Origin: Gyrodactylus bullatarudis
Taxonomy: Eukaryota; Platyhelminthes; Monogenea; Gyrodactylidea; Gyrodactylidae
Length of the DNA stretch: 64,000 nt
Assembly: GCA_012064415.1 (NCBI GenBank)
Contig: SSNU01000068.1
Location: 174,730 to 238,729 of the forward strand
Direction of reading: 5' to 3'
The translations under genes and the position numbers were made by a program. The stretch's first letter is position 1; each line of letters opens with the position of its first letter. The notes beneath the pieces were generated by a model. It saw only the letters and a program-made list of their open reading frames with translations, was not told where the DNA came from and searched no databases. This document shows, in pieces, positions 59,605-64,000 of this stretch.

Positions 59605-59920
59605 TATCTAAACCTAATTGACATGAAGATGAGAATTTCCTATCTTTACAAAAAACTCAATATTTTTATCCAGAAAGTCAGGAAAAAATTTATTTTTTGG
59701 ATTCCACTAAGAAATGAGCTGATTAGTTTTGAAAACAAAAAAAATTTCCGAAAAAAATTTTATCTGACCAAAATTGAGCCGTTTTTTGATTTTCGGAAAT
59801 GTTTCAAATTTCCACTTTTTCAACTTTCAAATCCAAAATTTTTATCGATTTCTAAAATTTGAAGCAGTTAAATATTGATATTCAGCATCAACATTAGACG
59901 AAGATTTACTTTAATCTGAA
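59605..59920 (+). mobile_element. FB-1 foldback half-copy
   Basis: Begins AAACCTAATTGACATGAAG like the 39.8-kb copy and continues with CTCAATATTTTTATCC; no second arm is obvious. It ends about 100 bp before the annexin ATG. Confidence 0.6.
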
Positions 59921-60022
59921 AGTAAAGTACTATAAACTGGGACGAAATATTCCAACTATTTAATGATATTCGAATCAATCACTTGAAGTTTTATTTAAAT
60001 TAAAGGTAATTTAAATATCGTA

Positions 60023-61175
60023 ATGTCAGCAACAACTATTGGACCATCTGGCGAATTGTATGAGCCAACAATTCCAGGAGTGCCTGAAAAAGATTTCAAA
60101 CCTGCCATAGATGCTGAAGCCATAAGGAAAGCTTTGGAAGCTGATGATTTGACGGCGTTTATGAAAATTGTAACAACAAGGTCCTACCTGCAAAGGAAAG
60201 AAATTGCAAAGGAGTTTATTGCCACATCTGGCCAAGATATCAAAGACTTCCTGAAGGCAAAGTTGTCTGGCAATTTCGAAAAGACCAGCATCCGGCTATT
60301 CACAAGTCCCGGCTTGTTAATGGGTCAGAGAATCCAAAAGGCAATGAAGGGATCTGGCACCGATGAAAAAGCTTTGAGTCAAGTAATTTGCTCAGCTTCG
60401 AATAAGGAAATCACCCAAATGAAATCTGATTACAAAGAAGGTTAGTTTTTAATATTTACTCATTCAGCATTCGGAAAAGATCTCATTGAAGATGTAAAGA
60501 ACGAAATTGGTGGAGCTTATGAAAAGATCCTCGTCGCTCTACTCCAGGGTAATAGGAACGAGCTTACAAAAGAGGACATGGAAAAGTTTAAGAAAATCGG
60601 AGTCAACGCCTTCATCGACAAGAAGGCAGCTGAAGATTTGGCTGTAAAACTCTATCAAGCTGGCGAGGGGTAAAACAAAATTTTTAATTTAAATTTTCAG
60701 ATGTACTGGTACTGACGAAGATACCTTTATTTCAATTCTTTGCAAGCAAAGTGTCTGGCAAGTTGCTGCTATCGACGTTGAATATAAAAAGAAATATAAA
60801 AAAACCATTTCTGAAGCCATCAAGAAAGAATTTAGCAGGCCAACCAGTGATGCTCTAGTTATTGCAGGTAAGCCATTCTCCATTTTAACGCAATCCATCC
60901 TTTAGTCAAAGCGTGCCTCAACAGACCAAAAGTCTTTGCTGAGCTCATTTTCCAGACTCTCGATGGTATAGGTACTGATGATGATTCTCTTATCAGCTTA
61001 ATTGTTGCTAGATCATCGGTAACTTGTGATACTCATGGTAATCTTCTAGATTGATTTGGGCTCGATCAAGAAAATCTATCCAAACGTAGCCAAAGGAGTG
61101 GGCCTCTTGTACGATGTTAGAAACGATACAACCGGAATTTATGAAGAACTGCTTGCAGCCATCATTAAAGAATGA
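60023..61175 (+). CDS. Annexin, five exons, 341 aa
   Basis: Calcium-dependent phospholipid-binding protein of membrane surfaces. Exons 60023-60440, 60468-60669, 60701-60867, 60906-61018 and 61050-61175 (1026 nt, in frame). Introns are 27, 31, 38 and 31 nt, all GT-AG. Four annexin repeats are visible, with Ca-binding loops MKGSGTDEKAL, then GEGCTGTDEDTF and LDGIGTDDDSL, each followed by the typical helices (for example SASNKEITQMKSDYKE, ARSSIDLGSIKKIYPN). The first repeat is least canonical. A ~45-residue N-terminal arm precedes the core. No signal peptide, as expected. The gene lies between two 145-bp inverted repeats. No canonical AATAAA was found close downstream. Confidence 0.92.
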
Positions 61176-61445
61176 TCACTGACCAATGTTCAGTCAGATG
61201 ACTTGTTTTCTTGATTTTAAACTTTCTCGATTCTTCAGCTATTTATTTGACTACTTTCACTAAATATAATTTTTAACTTTCAAATAAGAAATTTTTTACA
61301 ATTTCTATTCCTCAATCAATTTTTTATGTGTCTTTAAGAACAGTTATTTTTATCGACAGTCTTTGGTAGGAAAAGAAATATTTATTTATATCCGACAGGC
61401 TTTCAAAGAAATATTTCTTCTATCGTGCTTATATATACTATATTA

Positions 61446-61590
61446 CCTGATTCAAAAAACACTTCCCTATACAATAGGTTCACGGAAAATTTCTAATTTC
61501 TTGATTCTTTCTAGTCTTCAGTCCAACCAAAATTGAATTTATTCCTATGGATAAAAACGTCCACGGTAACTCCTTATATTCTAAGAATCA
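61446..61590 (-). repeat. 145-bp inverted repeat, right arm flanking annexin
   Basis: Reverse-complement copy of 59341-59485, one mismatch. See left arm. Confidence 0.85.
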
Positions 61591-61679
61591 GTAGAAATAT
61601 CTTTAGATTCATAATCAGCGTATTGACAAACTACTATACGATTTATAAGAGATAATTCTCTATGACTGGAAAAGTCTCC

Positions 61680-61955
61680 TGTAACAACGAAAAAAATTCG
61701 CCTAAAAATGTAAAGCTGTCTACTAGTTTTGTATAAAAGGTAATTTGTAATTATCTTATTTCACTAATTTTGAACACTATTCGCTTAAAAACGAAAAACT
61801 GTTTTTCTAAATTCGTATAATTGTCCACTTTTTTTGTCTTCTCCGTTTTTCAATTACGATAAACTCTCTTCTAATTTTGTCAAATGTTTACTAATTTTGT
61901 ATTGCTCTTCACTAAATTCGTTTAATTGTCCTCTAATTTCGTCGGATGACTGTAA
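61680..61955 (+). repeat. Degenerate short tandem repeat
   Basis: About ten loosely spaced copies of a CACTAATTTTGT/CTAAATTCGTNNAATTGTCC-type unit, roughly 20-35 bp apart. No coding frame. Confidence 0.45.
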
Positions 61956-62369
61956 ATGTAATTTTATTGATAACTGAGGATCAAATATAATTGTGTTGGA
62001 TTAAAACTGGCCAGTCTTCTTGTAAACATTGACCTTGATCCAGGAATTATTGCTGAACTAGTTGTGAAAAGTTTGATGCAAAGTCATATTTTCAATAAAT
62101 TTATTTTGTGAGTAATTAATGCTTTTTATTGATAATTTTAATTAATCATATTTATATTTTTATATTACATAACTACTTACAAGGGATATATTAAAGATCA
62201 TAGGGTGTTAGTCTCATCTTTAGTTTAGCCTTTTAAGCTATCGAAATTTTATTGATTTTCATGTAGTGAAAATGATCAAAAAATTGAAATTCAGATCCTA
62301 AACCTTTATAAGGCTATGCATCAGATAAGATTTAGTTGAATTGATTTTCTTGCCTAATTTTGATCCTGA

Positions 62370-62640
62370 AAACACCCTTTTGATCAACCTCCAACTTTCA
62401 AATCAATAAAAATTTTCTTTTCAAAGTTCAAAAAAATGGGATTTTGGCACGAAATCGAATCTTGAAAAATGTCCATATTTTTCATAAAAATATTTTTTTC
62501 AGAATTTTTTTCTTCAACTGGTAAAAGTGGCCAACATAAGTAGGTTTCCAAAAAATCTTGAAAAATTCGAATTCTTGATGAAAATATCGAGATTTCTGTA
62601 AAAATCATAGATTCCCAACTTCATATCAATTAGCTTTATT
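62370..62640. mobile_element. FB-1 foldback half-copy
   Basis: Shares AATTCGAATTCTTGATGAAA and TCATAGATTCCCAACTTCAT with the 14.2-14.7-kb element and a solo fragment near 13540. Confidence 0.55.
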
Positions 62641-62649
62641 TTTAAAAAC

Positions 62650-62887
62650 GGAAATTGTAGATGAAAATAAAGTTTTAATAAAAATAACATACGTATCGAG
62701 TATCTGTGAATAGTTCATCATTTATTTAACCAAAAAGGCTTGATTCTTACTCAAAATATCAATTACAAATAACAAGATTTTCCAATTTCAATCTTTTTTT
62801 TTGAAATCGAACATTTTTATTTATATACAGAATTATAATGATTAATGGTTGTACAATTAAGAGAACAAAGAAATAGTGTTCAATGTT
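62650..62887. other. Spacer, nothing recognised
   Basis: AT-rich sequence with no supported feature before the tRNA-like sequence. Confidence 0.35.
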
Positions 62888-62951
62888 CCCGGTGTGGAAG
62901 GGTTTGAACCTTGAATGAGAGGTGAGAGAGATACCACTACGCCACACCGGG
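62888..62951 (-). tRNA. tRNA-like sequence with degenerate anticodon arm
   Basis: 64 nt on the minus strand: outer stem CCCGGTGTGG/CCACACCGGG pairs over 10 bp, A box TGGCGTAGTGG, T arm AAGG-TTCAAAC-CCTT with B-box character. The middle (TCTCTCTCACCTCTCATTC) cannot form an anticodon stem. Probably a tRNA pseudogene or tRNA-derived cassette; the intact long outer stem is notable. Confidence 0.55.
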
Positions 62952-63676
62952 CCAAAACCGAATTTTAATCATCATTCATTAAATAATATTTATACTTCTT
63001 TTGGTTAAAAATAGTTCATTAAAGAATTATTGAGAGCAGATGTACGTCTTCCCCGGAAGCTGAATTAGATTCATGTTAAGTTTAACAACGGGGAGAAAAT
63101 TGAGAGTAGTAGTAATTATCAGGATCTAAATGATTAAATTTCAAAGTTTTGGTAAAAATGAAGAAAAATAGAATATTTTTTTTTAAATAACAAAAAAAAT
63201 AACCATTTGATAATCATTGAGCGTTTCGTACTGATTTTAAAAAATTATTCCAAAATGTTCATTAGACTAAGGACCCAAAGAATATACCAATTTGTATATC
63301 GCATATACCGGGCAGGGAAAAGAACAAATATGTTCACTGAACATTGTTCAGTCAACATAGCATGAACAACGTTAAACTATAACAATGATAACTCCAGTTC
63401 CTAGGCAGGTATTTAAGAAATTTAAAATATTATTCTGACTCAAATTTTAATTTCTACAAGATGGTAAAGGTTAGAAATAGTTTCTTGAATGAGGTTGATC
63501 TTTTGGTTCATATTTAAGAGTATCTTGTAGGTTAAAATTCATCAGACAGGCTTTAGTCTATGCTCAAAATGTTAAAAATTTAACTTGGAATTGATTCTTT
63601 AATTAGATCAGATTATTAGCAAATATCTGATCAACAGTTTAGTAGCTAGTAGTGATTTTTATGAAAATTCTGAAAA
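62952..63676. other. Intergenic, nothing recognised
   Basis: No coding frame or known repeat. A short repeated GAACATTGTTCAGT-type palindrome is near 63340. Confidence 0.35.
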
Positions 63677-63715
63677 TAGTTTATTATCATAGTAAATCTT
63701 GTGAAAAATAAATAG

Positions 63716-63975
63716 TTAAATTCTGTTAACATAATCAAAAGAGTTCATCCCTGCAGGAAAAGAAGCTCTACTTTTAACAACACTTGCAGTAGAATAGTCA
63801 AGGTTTTCAAATTTTCTTATAACATTGGCTGCATTTTTAATATCTGAAATTAGTCTCTCTATGCCTTGAGTGTCAGAGGGATAATTAGAACAAAGAACAA
63901 ATCTTTGACCAAAATATTGAATATCACATAGGGGGGACAACAATGAGGAGTTGTTATTATGAATCTATTATTTCT
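63716..63975 (-). CDS. C-terminal exon of an unrecognised gene entering from the right
   Basis: The minus-strand frame encodes CDIQYFGQRFVLCSNYPSDT, then GIERLISDIKNAANVIRKFE and ends PAGMNSFDYVNRI before TAA. The frame extends upstream of the nominal start to about 63967, where an acceptor-like AATAATAG is found, so it is read as a terminal exon, with the rest outside the window. AATAAA on the same strand at 63685-63680, about 31 nt past the stop, supports this. One amphipathic helix (LISDIKNAANVIRKF) is visible. No family recognised. Confidence 0.5.
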
Positions 63976-64000
63976 GAATAGTGATTGGCATCAAAAATGA

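Overview
The window looks like nuclear DNA of a bilaterian animal. It is AT-rich, its genes carry GT-AG introns and AATAAA signals, and it holds an NK1-type homeobox gene, a kainate/AMPA-like ionotropic glutamate receptor, an annexin, PAT1, POLDIP2 and a mitochondrial L52-like ribosomal protein. The introns are unusual. Most are 24-38 nt, with a second group at 53-65 nt and one of 83 nt. The only large ones (765, 2272, 2609 and 3195 nt) mostly hold transposon debris. Transcripts look compact: TATA boxes lie about 20-90 nt upstream of ATGs, and AATAAA often overlaps or closely follows the stop codon. From memory, animal introns near 26 nt are reported for dicyemid mesozoans, so a dicyemid, orthonectid or similarly reduced spiralian is my best guess. 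That placement is inference only.

Layout. 0-4.5 kb: transposon debris (PLE tail, a TTAA-flanked MITE, an inverted-repeat element with a Cys-rich ORF, a fragment of an invertebrate repeat-associated protein). 4.5-7.2 kb: two TATA-driven secreted-protein genes, a putative amidated neuropeptide precursor and a four-exon Thr-rich protein with a recent exon duplication. 7.3-10 kb: Penelope-like (PLE) remnants with hammerhead-like motifs. 10.1-10.8 kb: an unrecognised acidic protein. 12.0-22.6 kb, minus strand: a complete PAT1 (PATL1) gene whose three large introns host a PLE, a LINE fragment, a foldback element and a TTAA element. 22.7-23.1 kb: mRpL52, divergent from PAT1 across 131 bp. 25.3-28.5 kb: a LINE and PLE island built around a ~200-bp-arm palindrome with a hammerhead ribozyme at its centre. 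29.1-33.4 kb: a transposon-poor, TAATTA-rich region upstream of NK1 (33.5-35.1 kb). 35-50.8 kb: mostly repeats, including a Tc1/mariner element and a second hammerhead, ending at an assembly gap (50806-51579). 53.5-55.4 kb: a small protein and POLDIP2. 56.3-59.2 kb: an intronless glutamate receptor. 60.0-61.2 kb: an annexin between 145-bp inverted repeats. The right edge carries the 3' end of an unrecognised minus-strand gene.

The genes are unrelated housekeeping, developmental and signalling loci rather than a pathway. The shared theme is compact genes embedded in abundant foldback, PLE, LINE and TTAA-flanked repeats, several of which sit inside introns.
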